Assembly (NCBI RefSeq): GCF_964355755.1
Contig: NC_092679.1
Coordinates: 23,066,432 to 23,130,431 of the forward strand
Direction: 5' to 3'
Origin: Antedon mediterranea
Lineage: Eukaryota > Echinodermata > Crinoidea > Comatulida > Antedonidae
Length of the DNA stretch: 64,000 nt
Part shown: piece after piece, positions 24,601 to 35,731 of the stretch
How the letters are laid out: each line of letters begins with the position of its first letter
How positions within the stretch are numbered: the stretch's first letter is position 1
The notes under the pieces: generated by a model
The model's database searches: none
Told to the model about the DNA's origin: nothing
Seen by the model: the letters and a program-made list of their open reading frames with translations, nothing else
Made by a program: the position numbers and the translations under genes

Positions 24601-27600
24601 TAAATAAACTAATTCCACAAGCTAAAATACGAGTTTAGACCGCAGTTCTATGCTGATAGCCTTCCTCTTGAAATGATAGAAAGATAGTCGTAAAATCTCT
24701 TTTGCTAAATTCATTTTACTAATAAATTACATAATACATACAATTCTCCAATATTGTAGCCAAGAATAAAATATTGACACGAAACAAAATCACAGTTTGC
24801 AAGCAAATTGTTAACCAATTTTCTTAAGTAAAATCTTCACTAGGAAGCTATCAAACTTCGCCGAGTTTGCCTTGTAAGGCAAACATTCTTTGAAGATGTG
24901 TGCAAGAAATTAAGTTTCAAAAAGTACTTACTGCAAACGGGACAACATTCTCCTTGAATCTGAATTGGGTCTGTGCACGATGTTGGCAGACATTCAGTAG
25001 TCATACATTCAATAGTTCCTGCCTAAAATAATGTTTAAAAAACGTAGTACTTTAGTAACATATGGACATGCACGTGTTACATGATAATAAAAAAACATTT
25101 TTGGCGCTCAAAACGTGCTATATAGTCTGTAGACGAAAAGAACATTAATTTTAATTAAACTTTTCCGAGAGGAGGGGGTGTGGAGAGATGTGTAGGCCTA
25201 CATTTTTTACATCTCTCTCAGAACAATGTAAAAATACAGGGACGCATTAACGTTGATCTTCCTCTACTAATGATGTAAATGAATTATTGGTGCCTAGGAA
25301 TTGTCACCGCCTGTCCCCTAGTAATTCGGATTAATATACTGACAGAAGATTAGGCGACTTTCTATATGCTTGTCGTGCTTAATTCATTGGAGGTTGTCAC
25401 TTGTATATTGTTAGATAGGAAAGATGTTTCCGGAACTTTCACTTAACGGGATACCCAATATGGTATAGCTTTAATATAATCATTTCAAATCAACTTGAAA
25501 CAAATTTGTCTATATACATGAAGACGTACAGGACGCCAATTGAAGCAAAGTTATATAATACACAGGATATTCCTCGATTGAATTATGATTACTACTGTAA
25601 TCATAATTAATTATTTTGCATTCACTATGCTTTTTTTTTTGTCATATGTACGGGACAGAAATTGGAACATGTATTAGTGTTTTATCTAGAAATTAACCAA
25701 TTACTATCAATAGTTATATAAATAACTATAAAATCGTTATACAATTTTTCCAGGTACACGCTAGCGATATCTCTTTTCGTACATAAGTTGTGGGGACCTC
25801 TCACGAAACGTCACAAAATACACATGAATATTCATTAGTCATAATCATAAGATGTGACGTGAGAATCTAGAATTCTCTAATCAAACAAGGAATACAACTA
25901 TTTGCTAGAGTACTTACATTGCATTTGCATTCCGTACAGTCGCCTGCCTTCCACATCGACATGTTCACGTGCTCAGACCCATAATGCCAACAATTACCCT
26001 GATTTTTGGCAAGCTAGAAATTAAAACAATAATTATACTAAATTACAAATTTAGATCAATATCTAACATTTTTTCCTATTTTAATAAAACTGTCGTATTA
26101 ACAATTTAAACAATATTGAAGAAAAAACAGAAAGATTACTTATAATTTCAACTGCATTGTTTACTTACAATTCTGTTCTGTTCTCCATCTACTGTTAAGT
26201 CAACAATATTTGATAAAACTCCGTTCATTTGGTCTTTATATTGCATAAAGTCCTCCTTTATCGTATCAATCTCACGTAATTTGTTATTCAGACGATAGAA
26301 GTCCTCGCAGACGAATCCACAAGTTGTTCTAGCGCCCTCATAATTACTAACAAGTTCTTCAATATGTTCTGCTTCTGAGGTCGGGTTTAACGCGAATGCA
26401 GAATGTGCACTGTTGATCGGATGTCTCGTCGGACTTGGGTTGATTTTTCTGGTAGGTTCTGGAGACACGATCTCTGTTAGTTCTGGGTCTATTTCTGGGA
26501 AGGCGGGCCCATCTACTACCTCTGGATCGACTGGTGATATTTCTACAACAGAAATATAAGAAATATACATATTTGTTACTTAGTTTTTCTTCTACAGTAG
26601 CAATGAGTTGCTATGAGGTGAGGTGCTGTTTTAGCTGTTTGCAGCAACACTTAATCGACGACACTCTGTATCTAAATTACTTTATAAGGTCGCCATACAG
26701 TATTACTACAGGAATACAGTATAATTTCTGCATTTCCAAACTTTTAAATCAAGATTTTTGGAACAGAGCAGACAATCACGACTCAATATTTTCTTTTTTA
26801 TGATCATTAAATGTAAAATCTTCTAACAACATTTCCAATAAAAAAACATACCTGATCGACCCTGAATATCTGCTGAAATGCTTTCACTTAGAGATGAGAA
26901 AGATGACGACAGTTCGTAGTCACTGCCGGTTGTAAAACATCCCTGGTCTCTCAATACTTTTGATAACCTTGTGTTAAATATGAATTTTGCATCTGAAATC
27001 ATTCCCTGTTTTAAGAAAGCAAAAAATCAATCGTTGATGAAAAATTTGTCGTCAATCTGAAAAAACGATCATATAGAAGTAGTTGATGCATACTCAAAAA
27101 CATTATCTAGTAATCTATATATTAACGTCAGGCCTATTTCTAAAAACACTTAAAACTACGTTCGTAAGAAAATAAACTTTCCGTGGTCCGATTTCGCATC
27201 ACATTATTTTTGTCAATTAATCCTTCACGCATACACATGTCAATAGAACAATCAGACTGCGCACATGATTTATACATGGGTACGTTTCGATGTTGATATT
27301 TTTAGTGTTCAATAAGCAAGTTTGACAGCAGATTAGATTGTTCTTTGATGTTGCCGCCGATGTTCTTCTAAATTCTTACATCTTATTCTTTTCATCAAAA
27401 TGAACACAACATTTAGAAATACTGTACAATGATTTAAGGAGCCTACATAGATGCAGTAACTTGCCGTATCTTATCTTTACAGCGATTTACGACATAGCAA
27501 AACGGATCATTAATTATTGGATTTTGGTTGTTATATATATATTTATTTATATATTTTCTTCATGTTTCATTATTACCGAAATTTAATTTTTTTATATAAA

Positions 27601-29969
27601 GGCCTATCTACAGCATATTCTATACAGCTTTACGGTACCTTCTATATGATTGAGAAAAACAATCAAATTCACCATGATTGTGAATAAAAAAAAATCGGGA
27701 AGTTGTTCTTTTTCTTATCTAAATTTCTGACACATGTTTCACAAAATTTACTAATCGCAAAGATCCAGTGTATTTTAATTTCACTATCTAGCTAGCGACG
27801 GAACTGCACTCGATCACCAGCACTAATTCATGGATAATTGCAGTCAAGGATTCAGAAAAGCAACATAGTTAAGAAATCGGAAAAACACCCAAACAAAAGA
27901 ACGTTGGTCTACATACATATAAGAACACATAAGAATATCAACATTTAACAAAATAGAAAATGCTCCGACCAAATATATATTATTATTTATATTTGTTTTA
28001 TATAATAGACATATATCATTGATTACATTGTATTGACAGCATTATAGATATTTTGTTGTCTATTACACCGTCGCGGATCGAAAGTTTTGTTCGTTTTGGA
28101 GCTATATGACATGTCGTGACCCCCAACATCATTTATAACGCTGTTTGCTTGTTATCAAAACGCTACAGAACTTTTAGTTTAGAGTTCCTGGTGTAAAATT
28201 AACCCCTAGCACACATTTTATAATAAACACATTTTAGTTACTTATGGAAAAACTTACGGTTCAGTAACCTTTTGTTAAGGAAATTCTTTTTCTAAAAAAA
28301 TGCCTCCAATTAGGGCACACGGTAAATTCTTTGATAGTACCATCATGGAGTTAAAGACAGATTAAACATATAATAATAAACATGTTTGGATTTTAACGTC
28401 ATTATACATCAATCAAAGTAGTTATATATTGTCAACAATCATTTGATATTGTATAGAATTACGTTGTTAGTCATCGAAAACGAAAGTGACTGATGATGTA
28501 TTTATGAGATGAGTTACATTGCCCTCATTCGGTCAAATAAAAAAATATAATTTGTCTCTTTCTGGTAAACTTTATCAAAGCTACGGTTAATATTAGATAC
28601 AACAAGGAGATCCGGAGATCAAAATTTGGTGTATCTGTTGCTGCGACACGATCACTTGTACGCCTCTTAACAGAGAATATGTACAAACCAGTGTCGTAGC
28701 CAGACATAAGATCAAAGGAGTGTTATGAGATCCTATCTTGGAAAGGCAAGCTCAGTGTCCTGTTGTTCGATTATCTTGGATACACCTATCATGTTTTTTC
28801 TTACCTTATAGTCGTACATATCACGACGATCAAGTCCTTTTGCGAGTCGAAGTTCATATTTCGACGGGTTTACGTTGACATAAAAAGTCTCGAGCGACTC
28901 CAAAGCAACTTGTTCACAATCGATGTAAAGGACTGCAAGCGTCCCTTCAATGTTTAGCGTTACGTTGTGCCAGTTAGCATCTTTATCTGGTATATTTAAC
29001 TTGCCCAAATTCACCGTATGTTCCGATGTTACACCGTTTCTGTTGGTAACTCCGTACTGAAGTAGAATTTTATCTTGTTTTCGATTAATTACTAAACCAA
29101 AGATTCGTTTTTTGCCTTTCAATGAATCGATGGACACAATTGTTCCTTTATTGTTTCTGTCTGGTTTTATAGTTGCAACTAACTGGACTGCTTCTTCCGC
29201 TTTCATATTGTTCATAAAGTTCTTTAAGATGTAAGGAGGAGCGGCAACATTTGCCGATGTACCCTTAAATTTATAAGCAACTTGATCTCCCCCATTAGGT
29301 CCTTTTACTTTTTTGATACCTACAACTGGCATACGAGAACTTAATTTTACCGCACTGAGCACATTAATTGTTTCTTCTGTGAATAGAAAAACAAACAACA
29401 TTAATATACCAATAGTAAACAGATATATTTTTACCTATTTTCAATTAAAATTATTAATAAATATAATATATATAAACATTAAAATAACCACACCATTGAA
29501 ATAGATTATTTATATATATTATTTATTATAGAGAGTTTAGTCAGTTAACTTAAAACTCCAGAAACAATGGCTTAAAACAGTTCAGTGTTTAGTTCAAAAA
29601 TGTTATCCCGGTTAACCTTGATAAAACAACTTTTTTTACAGGAAAGCATGGATTTATTACTAACGAAATATAATGTGATTTTGTAATTTAAATATCTGAA
29701 AGTAGGTCAACAATAAAGATATACTTAAACATTTAATAATACATTATTTTTAGTAAAAAAATAAGTAATTTTAATTAATTTTTCATTTAAATCAAAACAA
29801 GCTCAATTTTTGTTTCTAAATTAATCAATTAATCAAAACTGATCAGAAGGAGGAGAGAGGATTCGTTTTAAAATTGGACTTTTCAACGTGAATTATTTTA
29901 TTAATTTCTACACTTACCAATACAGGCACTTAAGGCCACTAAGGCGAGTAACACCAATACCCGATACAT
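12467..29969 (-). CDS. Thrombospondin, subgroup A type (23 coding exons)
   Basis: Secreted multimeric matrix glycoprotein that binds calcium, cell receptors and matrix. The coding parts, in transcript order, run from 29969-29918 to 12608-12467 and are listed one by one below. Every junction is GT-AG, all phases agree, and they add to 1239 residues, near the 1170 of vertebrate TSP-1. Order: signal peptide (1-17), N-terminal laminin-G-like domain (about 18-215), linker with TCGFVC and a coiled coil (about 340-384), VWC (385-447), three type 1 repeats (447-619), EGF-like domains (620-760), type 3 calcium repeats (about 760-1010) with GRGD, and the C-terminal lectin-like domain (about 1010-1239). 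VWC plus three type 1 repeats is the subgroup A (trimer) layout. A strong acceptor before the ATG exon implies an untranslated first exon further upstream. GTAAGG directly after the stop codon may start a 3'-UTR intron. Confidence 0.96.
13581..14070. repeat. Degenerate tandem repeat in TSP intron 22
   Basis: Many diverged copies of a roughly 20-bp unit like ACTTCTACAGTTAGGAACAA, with variable spacing. It fills about a third of the intron. Confidence 0.8.
14104..14201 (-). CDS. TSP exon 22: C-terminal domain
   Basis: Encodes [20 protein letters not shown] then [12 protein letters not shown] is diagnostic of thrombospondins. Confidence 0.96.
14926..15000 (-). CDS. TSP exon 21: C-terminal domain
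   Basis: Encodes [20 protein letters not shown] then TTENQ; the NSTTGPGE...LRNALWHTG block is a family hallmark and holds an N-glycosylation site. Confidence 0.96.
15669..15870. pseudogene. Inserted partial copy of TSP exon 19 with 15-bp flanking repeats
   Basis: The segment 15684-15855 copies the end of exon 19, its donor site and part of the adjoining intron repeat (source about 16540-16727). Over the exon part I see one mismatch in roughly 105 bases. The same 15-mer GTTTGTTCGGTAAGC stands on both sides (15669-15683 and 15856-15870), like a target-site duplication. It lies after exon 20 in transcript order. A chance acceptor at its start reads to a stop after 25 codons, and the gap to exon 20 is too short for an intron. 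Confidence 0.8.
15890..16086 (-). CDS. TSP exon 20: C-terminal lectin-like domain
   Basis: Encodes [20 protein letters not shown] then [15 protein letters not shown], nearly the same as vertebrate TSP-1. Confidence 0.97.
16259..16612. repeat. 21-bp minisatellite in TSP intron 19
   Basis: About 16 copies of a unit like AATCTGCAGATTACAACAGGT, each centred on the palindrome ATCTGCAGAT. It fills most of the short intron between exons 19 and 20 and ends about 30 bases from the donor of exon 19. The 21-base period keeps a frame open on the + strand (GNLQITT repeated), but there is no sign that it is translated. Confidence 0.93.
16642..16869 (-). CDS. TSP exon 19: last type 3 repeat with RGD, start of C-terminal domain
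   Basis: Encodes [20 protein letters not shown], then a stretch ending [17 protein letters not shown]. The RGD is at the position of the integrin-binding RGD of TSP-1. TSP-1 has NCDPGLAVG with an unpaired Cys where this protein has Ser. Confidence 0.96.
17178..17272. repeat. Tandem repeat, about 2.4 copies of 40 bp
   Basis: CAGACAATTTAACAA followed by GTCAATGTCACTACAGACTA, repeated head to tail inside TSP intron 18. Confidence 0.8.
18078..18173 (-). CDS. TSP exon 18: type 3 repeat
   Basis: Encodes [20 protein letters not shown] then [17 protein letters not shown] is also found in the matching repeat of TSP-1. Confidence 0.94.
18531..18669 (-). CDS. TSP exon 17: type 3 repeats
   Basis: Encodes [33 protein letters not shown] and KDHDNDGFG. 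Confidence 0.94.
18874..18992 (-). CDS. TSP exon 16: type 3 repeats
   Basis: Encodes [20 protein letters not shown] and [11 protein letters not shown]. Confidence 0.94.
19207..19366 (-). CDS. TSP exon 15: type 3 repeats
   Basis: Encodes two repeats: [20 protein letters not shown] and [20 protein letters not shown], each with a C-terminal VCD. Confidence 0.94.
19723..19830 (-). CDS. TSP exon 14: type 3 repeat
   Basis: Encodes [20 protein letters not shown] then [11 protein letters not shown], the Asp-rich calcium-binding pattern. Confidence 0.95.
20037..20150 (-). CDS. TSP exon 13: end of EGF 3 and start of the wire
   Basis: Encodes [20 protein letters not shown] then [22 protein letters not shown] is the invariant entry into the calcium-binding type 3 region. 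Confidence 0.95.
20548..20652 (-). CDS. TSP exon 12: EGF-like domain 3, first part
   Basis: Encodes [20 protein letters not shown] and [15 protein letters not shown]. Confidence 0.93.
20897..21049 (-). CDS. TSP exon 11: EGF-like domain 2
   Basis: Encodes [20 protein letters not shown] and [14 protein letters not shown], matching the second EGF of TSP-1 (CFNHNGEHRCENT...). Confidence 0.95.
22653..22812. repeat. Minisatellite in TSP intron 10, about 7 copies
   Basis: Diverged units of 22-27 bp around GAGGCTAGTGACCTGGAGGT. More GC-rich than the surroundings. Confidence 0.85.
22911..23038 (-). CDS. TSP exon 10: EGF-like domain 1
   Basis: Encodes [20 protein letters not shown] then [18 protein letters not shown] and TDINE. 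Six cysteines in EGF spacing; TDINE leads into a calcium-binding EGF. Confidence 0.95.
23219..23392 (-). CDS. TSP exon 9: type 1 repeat 3
   Basis: Contains [20 protein letters not shown]. The fucosylation motif ends CD instead of CG, so this repeat may not be modified at that Thr. Confidence 0.95.
23493..23666 (-). CDS. TSP exon 8: type 1 repeat 2
   Basis: Contains [26 protein letters not shown] is close to the CSVTCG motif of TSP-1, which is linked to CD36 binding there; whether that partner exists here is unknown. Confidence 0.95.
23760..24009. mobile_element. MITE family B, full-length copy in TSP intron 7
   Basis: Ends AAAGCTTGGTTTCCACTA and TAGTGGAAACCAAGTTTTA are inverted. The interior is rich in ACGT/TTGCGT words such as TTACGTTGCGTTG. 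Other copies lie at 40025, 47665 and 48115; single ends lie at 37674 and 42850. Confidence 0.8.
24132..24360. mobile_element. MITE family C next to the exon 7 donor
   Basis: Left end AGGGCCGGTGCACACTAGAA; right end TTCTAGTGTGAACGGGCCTT, imperfect inverted repeats. The right end stops exactly where the 9-base donor sequence of TSP exon 7 (24361-24369) begins. Confidence 0.7.
24370..24540 (-). CDS. TSP exon 7: type 1 repeat 1
   Basis: Contains [17 protein letters not shown]. The three Trp fit the C-mannosylation motif, and CSTSCG fits the O-fucosylation motif C-x-x-S/T-C-G. Its donor lies 9 bases from the end of an inserted MITE. Confidence 0.95.
24932..25022 (-). CDS. TSP exon 6: VWC domain, second half
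   Basis: Encodes [16 protein letters not shown] and GECCPVC, the closing CCPxC of a VWC domain. Confidence 0.92.
25918..26013 (-). CDS. TSP exon 5: VWC domain, first half
   Basis: Encodes [20 protein letters not shown] then GDCTECKCN, matching the VWC opening C-x-x-x-G...W..DxCTxCxC. Confidence 0.92.
26169..26542 (-). CDS. TSP exon 4: linker and oligomerisation coiled coil
   Basis: An acidic Pro-rich linker ([20 protein letters not shown]), then [20 protein letters not shown] and a heptad-like stretch to VDLTVDG. The CGxxC(D/E) plus coiled coil lines up with ICGISCDELSSMVLELR of TSP-1, where the two cysteines link the trimer. Confidence 0.92.
26852..27005 (-). CDS. TSP exon 3: end of N-terminal domain and linker
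   Basis: Encodes [20 protein letters not shown] then QGCF and a Ser-rich stretch ([12 protein letters not shown]). It includes the second domain cysteine. Confidence 0.88.
28805..29376 (-). CDS. TSP exon 2: N-terminal (laminin-G-like) domain
   Basis: A 572-base exon giving one open stretch of 191 residues, beginning [10 protein letters not shown]. Contains [18 protein letters not shown] and [20 protein letters not shown], the beta-sandwich pattern of the thrombospondin N-terminal domain (the heparin-binding module in TSP-1). An N-X-T site falls in WHNVT. Confidence 0.92.
29918..29969 (-). CDS. TSP exon 1: start codon and signal peptide
   Basis: Encodes [17 protein letters not shown] and the first base of the next codon: a short n-region and a hydrophobic core ending near a likely cleavage site. 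The exon probably begins at 29988, after a strong acceptor (TTTTATTTTTGTTACAG on the - strand), so a non-coding first exon exists upstream but was not located. Confidence 0.9.
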
Positions 29970-30063
29970 ACTGCTATTCTGTTATTGTCTGTAACAAAAA
30001 TAAAACAGTCAAAGTGTTAGTATCATCCTGTAAAGTAGGCCTGACAACCTAACCAAATGTATG

Positions 30064-30217
30064 CTAAATCTCTGTCTACACTATCAAACTAGAGTGTAAT
30101 GTGCCCAAATATAGTAGTGATGTGCCCAAATATGGTAGTGATATGACATCATCATGTCCATATATGGGGACATCACACTTTTTGTCACATAAAGTTTGAT
30201 AGTGTAGACAAGCTTTA
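30064..30217. mobile_element. MITE family A copy
   Basis: Left end TCTGTCTACACTATCAAACT; right end AGTTTGATAGTGTAGACA-AGCTTTA. The interior has the ATGTGCCCAAATATGGTAGT blocks of the family. Confidence 0.85.
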
Positions 30218-31759
30218 GGTCCCAGCACGAGCAGCGCAAGTAATTAAACCAATCACAAGCAACAATTCTAATAATCCACGTGATTGGTCAAATGAATTCG
30301 TTCGTTTTATTCGGAACCAAACTTTATTGTTATAATTTTGAGACACATTAACGCATGGGTAGGGCCTACAGTAAGGACAGTAAGTGTTACGGACACATTG
30401 GGTCATTCAAAAATAAATCATTCAATCTCAATTAGCAACTTACTGTCTAATTAAATTAAAACTAACATCATTTCATGTTTTGAGTGTTTACGACTGTTAG
30501 AATAATATACATTTCATGTGAATAATATTAATAATATGCAAATGACACGTTCAAAAACATTCAAATATAAAACCAGCGTTGTATTTTGAACATAATCTCA
30601 TCATATCGAGAAGAGTTATATATAACAAATATCTCTCTGATGTACAGATTCGTACAACCGTTCTCTAATCTAAACTTAAAGAGCGAGTAGACCTATTGTA
30701 GAGATAATACACAATGATAATACAGTAATGATATATTATTTGCCAAACTACCAAAATCTTATGAATACACTTATCCTATTAATTTTACCGCTTACAATTT
30801 AGCATAATTTGAATTTCAGTTAATTAAATTTAATAAAAAATATTAATACTAACAAAACGTAAATTAGCTATGTGTACACTACGCATGTAATAATAATAAT
30901 TATGATTGTATTCAATCAAATTAATGAACACAAAACACTATTTGATTTTAAAGTGATTTACGGTACGTCGTCTCCTTTATAAAATGATAGGGGCATATTT
31001 CGGCCCACCTGATTTTTATTTAATTTATTTACTCTGCCTATGCGGATCTTGATTTACAACAGTGTCTCTACCACTATATTAGGCCTGTATCTTTTCTCAA
31101 TGTAATCATGATTAGGCACACACATTAATTAAACAGGCATTATTTAATTTAATTACATCCCTTGTGCTCATTCACTCCCGAGTGCAAACATATTTTCTCT
31201 ATCTTACCATATTTCTATTGAAATACAACACAAAACTGAACAATATTCTGTAAATGAACAAGAAGTTACACACTTAACTGACAAATTACCATACAGTACA
31301 CCGTAAATTCCTATATCAATGGGACACCTTCGTCGGTATAGTGTTAACATAGGACCACTTCTTCGGGACATCTTTATCCAGTAGACATATTTACACTAGT
31401 TGAACAACTATATTATGTATATCACTACAGCAAACCTTTACTAAGGGGACACCCCTCTTAAGGGGATACTTCGTTGGGTTCCGAAGGTGGCCCCTTAAAT
31501 AGTGGTTCATACCCACTGGTTACGGGAAATTATCCCCATAATCGAGGTTTCCCAAAAGAGGGTTCCTAAATAAGGCATAGTAAACAGTAAACTGCATTCC
31601 CTAAGGGAAGACAATATCCTTTGTATTTTGTGAACATTTTTGTATTATCAGTATCAAATATCAACACGTACATAAAAGGAATGTTCGTTTTTTACACACG
31701 GAAACCATTTCAATTCATTTCCCACGCATTAAAAAACCATTACACAGAAAAACACCCCA

Positions 31760-31926
31760 TAAGCTCTGTCTACACTATCAAACTAGATTGACAAAATAAA
31801 TGTGATGCGCCCAAATATGGTAGTGATTTGCTTAAATATGGATGTGGTATGACATCAGCATATCCATATATAAGCACATCACAATTTTTTGTCACATAAA
31901 GTTTGATAATGTTGACAGAGCTTTAA
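31760..31926. mobile_element. MITE family A copy
   Basis: Left end AAGCTCTGTCTACACTATCA; right end GTTTGATAATGTTGACAGAG then CTTTAA. Same interior blocks as the other copies. Confidence 0.85.
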
Positions 31927-33401
31927 ATAAAATATTAGGCTACAGACAGGTTACAACGAAACTCTAACATACATTTCAACTCTTATAAGAGTACAACAAC
32001 TATTCGTGACATGGAGTGATATTTAATTTAATCCGTGGCCTACTCACTGAATTACATAATTCCCCAGATATATGGTTATGTTATGTTATGTTTAAATTTT
32101 TAGATTATAACAAAATAACAGGATAGCATAACATTCCCAAGTGGAGGGTGAGAAAATGAAAAAGTTCAAACACAAGATTCTCTATAAAAGAGTGAAATTC
32201 TAATCAACATGCTAAGTCAGACAGACAAATTAATTTTATTTGTACTAAGGTTTCAATCGATTTAGATTGATACAAAAATCAGTCTTCGATTGAATTATAT
32301 TCGTCCGGATTTAGAACAGATATACAAAAATAAGATTAATTGACATAATTTACTGCATCTTAATAATAAAGAAATTATATAACGATCGTTACTCAGTGCG
32401 GTTGGAATAATCTAATTGAATATATTTGAGGAAATCTGTACAATATTATGACGAAAGAAATGTTATAATTCAATTAGATTTTTTAATTTATAATACAAAT
32501 ATCATTATCCTAATCACAACTTTTTCCAGAAAATATTTGTCCATTAATTTGTTAAATCAGATAAATCAATTTACCTAATTTATTTAAACGAAACAAACAC
32601 AATTTTTGTTTTACAAAACTAAACATTTTTTTCCCCTGATTTGTTTTTGTACAGGACCACAATGCAATTCATGTTTTCTTTTACCTGATTGTTTAATCTG
32701 TATAAAGATGTTGTTAAATAAATGAATTGTTTATTAAGGGATACTTTCTGACAAAGTTTCCCTTATATAGAAGATTGCCTACAGTTGGCTGGTGGAATTC
32801 CGGGAAAGTGTCCCCTAATAGTGTCGCAAAGATTTGTTCTACTATTAAATTGAAAAAGATATTTCAAATCAAATCTAAACTTTAGATACGGCACACATTA
32901 TATAAACTATTTTATCTTTTGTTAACTTCAGGAACCTTTATAAACCTAAATTTTGAAAACATCTTACGATTAAGCATAATATAATAGAAACACAATGAAT
33001 GGTAAAGCTTTGAAACCAGCATGAGATATTTCAAAAGTTCAAGTGAAATACTGATAATCGAAACAACGCTTGTTAATTTATCGGTAGTACTATACTAGTA
33101 TTAATCAATGACAATGTTAATCCTATAGTCTCATGGTACCATGTCTGGACAATTCTACAGGATAATGACATAGCAGTACGCTATCTACATTACTATCCCT
33201 GACTAAAATTGCAAGCTCTTTATAGGTTCTTTGCTAAGTCACTTCACAACATAAATAAACACTTGACATAATCACTCGCAAAATACCATTGAAAACACAA
33301 GCATATAATATATATAATTGGCATGAAATTTAAACAATTTTACACCAATACGCTAATTTAATAATACGCACGACTGAATACGCTTTTCTTTTTCTGTAGA
33401 C

Positions 33402-33709
33402 CATGTCAAAATGATTCTACTGCAGTAAGTGAAGTAATTATATTATTGTATAATAAGTCATCATTTTACATTGAGCCGAAAAGTGAACCGCTATTATACT
33501 GGTCTGCCGATGTTTGAATGCGCGCGCGCGTGTGTCTTCTTGTGACGTCAACGCCGATTTGGTACATTTCCATTATTCATATTTACTGACTAAACGAATT
33601 GAAGTTGAAAAAAATTATATTCTTCTGGAGTGTCCAAATTCAAGTAACTGCAGTAAATTGGAAAAAATGTACGCTACTGCAGTAACGGCGGTAGAATCAT
33701 TTTGACATG
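33402..33709. mobile_element. MITE-like element with 19-bp inverted ends
   Basis: Begins CATGTCAAAATGATTCTAC and ends with its exact reverse complement. Just inside each end is an ACTGCAGTAA word. The interior includes a (GC)n/(TG)n tract that could form Z-DNA. The open frame inside has no recognisable product. Confidence 0.7.
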
Positions 33710-35366
33710 TGATGTCCATCTCTTTCTGAAACACCATTGGAACGTCTGCTCAAACCTCAAAAGTTTTCCAGGAACTCACTTAACATCCAACTGCATTATA
33801 CAAACTATACTGTATTATCCAAGTATTTAAGGTCTGTGTGCCAGAAGACCTATTAAATCTATAACATAAACAATGTGCCTTCACAAACAAAAACTAAAAT
33901 GTTTACGAAACGGGCATGAATTGAGTTCTAATAGCGAAACACATTGCAATAAAATACATCCATTAAAGTTTAGGATGCCTTTCACAACTACTCTTACTAA
34001 TCCAGCACTGCTCCACTACAGTTAAAATTCCAAGTACACCAAATAATTTATCCCAAAACTTTAAATACAGATCAGATTCAGAAAAGGACACCTTACCGTG
34101 GTTACGTCAACGAATTTATAAATATTATCAATATATATGTATAGATGGTCTTGCAGACAAGAAGTTGAAAAAGGAAATACAATCCTATGTAAAACCTTAT
34201 ATATTCCTTCAAAATATTGTCCTTTCTTCGATCAATGCAATTCTTAAATGACACGTTCAGACGCTCTCTAAATATCCTCGTATTAATTCCTTGCGCAAGA
34301 TGTTAATTATAAATCACGTGGTATTATCTGCAGGAAAGGGGAGTTTCAACCTTTTTCTCTCTCTCTCTTTCTCCCTCCTGTATTTGGCAGAGACACAAAA
34401 GTTCGTTCGTCTGACTCCCTATTCGACTGATTGGTATTTGCTTGTACAAGTTCATTTTTTACCTTCACTGATTCACTGTTGACAAAATACCGTGACTATA
34501 CTCTAAAATACGCCCCTTGTGGGCGGAGCTTTTCAAATTGAAAAGAGTTCACCAATCAGGTGGAGAGGTTGGCGTATGAAGCCAGTTAAGTAACAACTTT
34601 GGATGCAGTCGAGTCGTCGCATTTGTGGTGGAATTGTAAAAGTTTAATTTCAATAATATTAGGTATACAAGTTCATATTTAATCATATTAAATTAAACTG
34701 TTTAGCGCATCGACAAACATTAACATTCGAACACATTTTGGTGGCTAATATAATCGATCTAATCTAATCAAAGTTGTAATCTAAACGCTTAGAAATACAC
34801 AATGTGTATACCACCCATCTTTCGAAATTCACATTCAGTTATATTTGTATCCACGGATCAAATATTTGGAATAAGCTCCATGAGAAACAATCGTTAAACT
34901 AGAGATACTATGTTCAATCGAACATAAACACAGTCAGAGGAATACATACATAAATACAGGAGGCCTATACTATGATTATAAACTAATAGAGGGTCACGTA
35001 AAGGCCAATTTAGGAGCGGTAACGGTAATAAAAATGTAGAATAAATGTGTTATTCCCTAATATACAATGTTTGTCTTTAATTTCTAATGTTTTATGTATG
35101 TAACTGAAATCCTAACTGACAGATACCGGCTTCATTTCAAAATAATAATATGCCTAACGCCCTCATCTGACAACACAAAAACTGAGGGAACTTGCACAAA
35201 CGTATCGTAAATGTTATTTTATACATAATTATTTAAAGCACGCTACATATTATGCCCATTTTACCAGGAGGACCGGACCATTACGTGAGCTGGACCCAAC
35301 CCTGTGACCGACGACAGACAACCATAATTCGGTACCAGCAGGTCTATGCACGCTGAGGGAAAAGTC

Positions 35367-35500
35367 TTTATATCTGTATAGAATTCTTTACGTTAAACCA
35401 TTCATAAATACGTACGTGTGCGACGTTTCGACTTGTTTCTAACAAATCTTCATCTGGTCATGACATGAATGGTTTAAGGCAAGCAATTATATACAGATAG
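35367..35500 (-). mobile_element. Inverted-repeat element with degenerate hammerhead-like centre
   Basis: The arms (TATCTGTATA...AAACCATTCAT at the left; ATGAATGGTTT...TATACAGATA at the right) are imperfect inverted repeats. Between them the - strand (35457-35411) reads CAGATGA, an 8-bp stem, GAAA, then ACGT-loop-ACGT. This is the layout of a hammerhead with the first core U changed to A. Terminal repeats of Penelope-like elements often carry such motifs. Confidence 0.5.
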
Positions 35501-35715
35501 TTAATATCAAACCAGATGAAAACATTTGTCTTTATTTATGTTGATAATACATACCATGTACGCATTGAATTTGAATCTGTATTTATCTTAGTGCAGTAGA
35601 ACACATTAGATAGACACCTTTGGAACAAACAAAGTTCCCCTTAATTGTGTGTTATAGGCCTATAGGTTTTGCTGTACAAAACACATTGTCTCTCGTTCAT
35701 TTCACAAAGTGTGCA

Positions 35716-35731
35716 GGGGGGGGGGGGGGGG
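35716..35731 (+). repeat. Run of 16 G
   Basis: Uninterrupted G tract, able in principle to form a quadruplex; its length is prone to sequencing error. Confidence 0.9.

Noticed and set aside
34440-34620. Promoter of the thrombospondin gene
   Set aside because: An inverted CCAAT, a GGGCGG word and a TATA-like TATTTTAG lie close together on the - strand, but the only nearby donor would leave a first exon of about 10 bases and nothing ties it to the gene.
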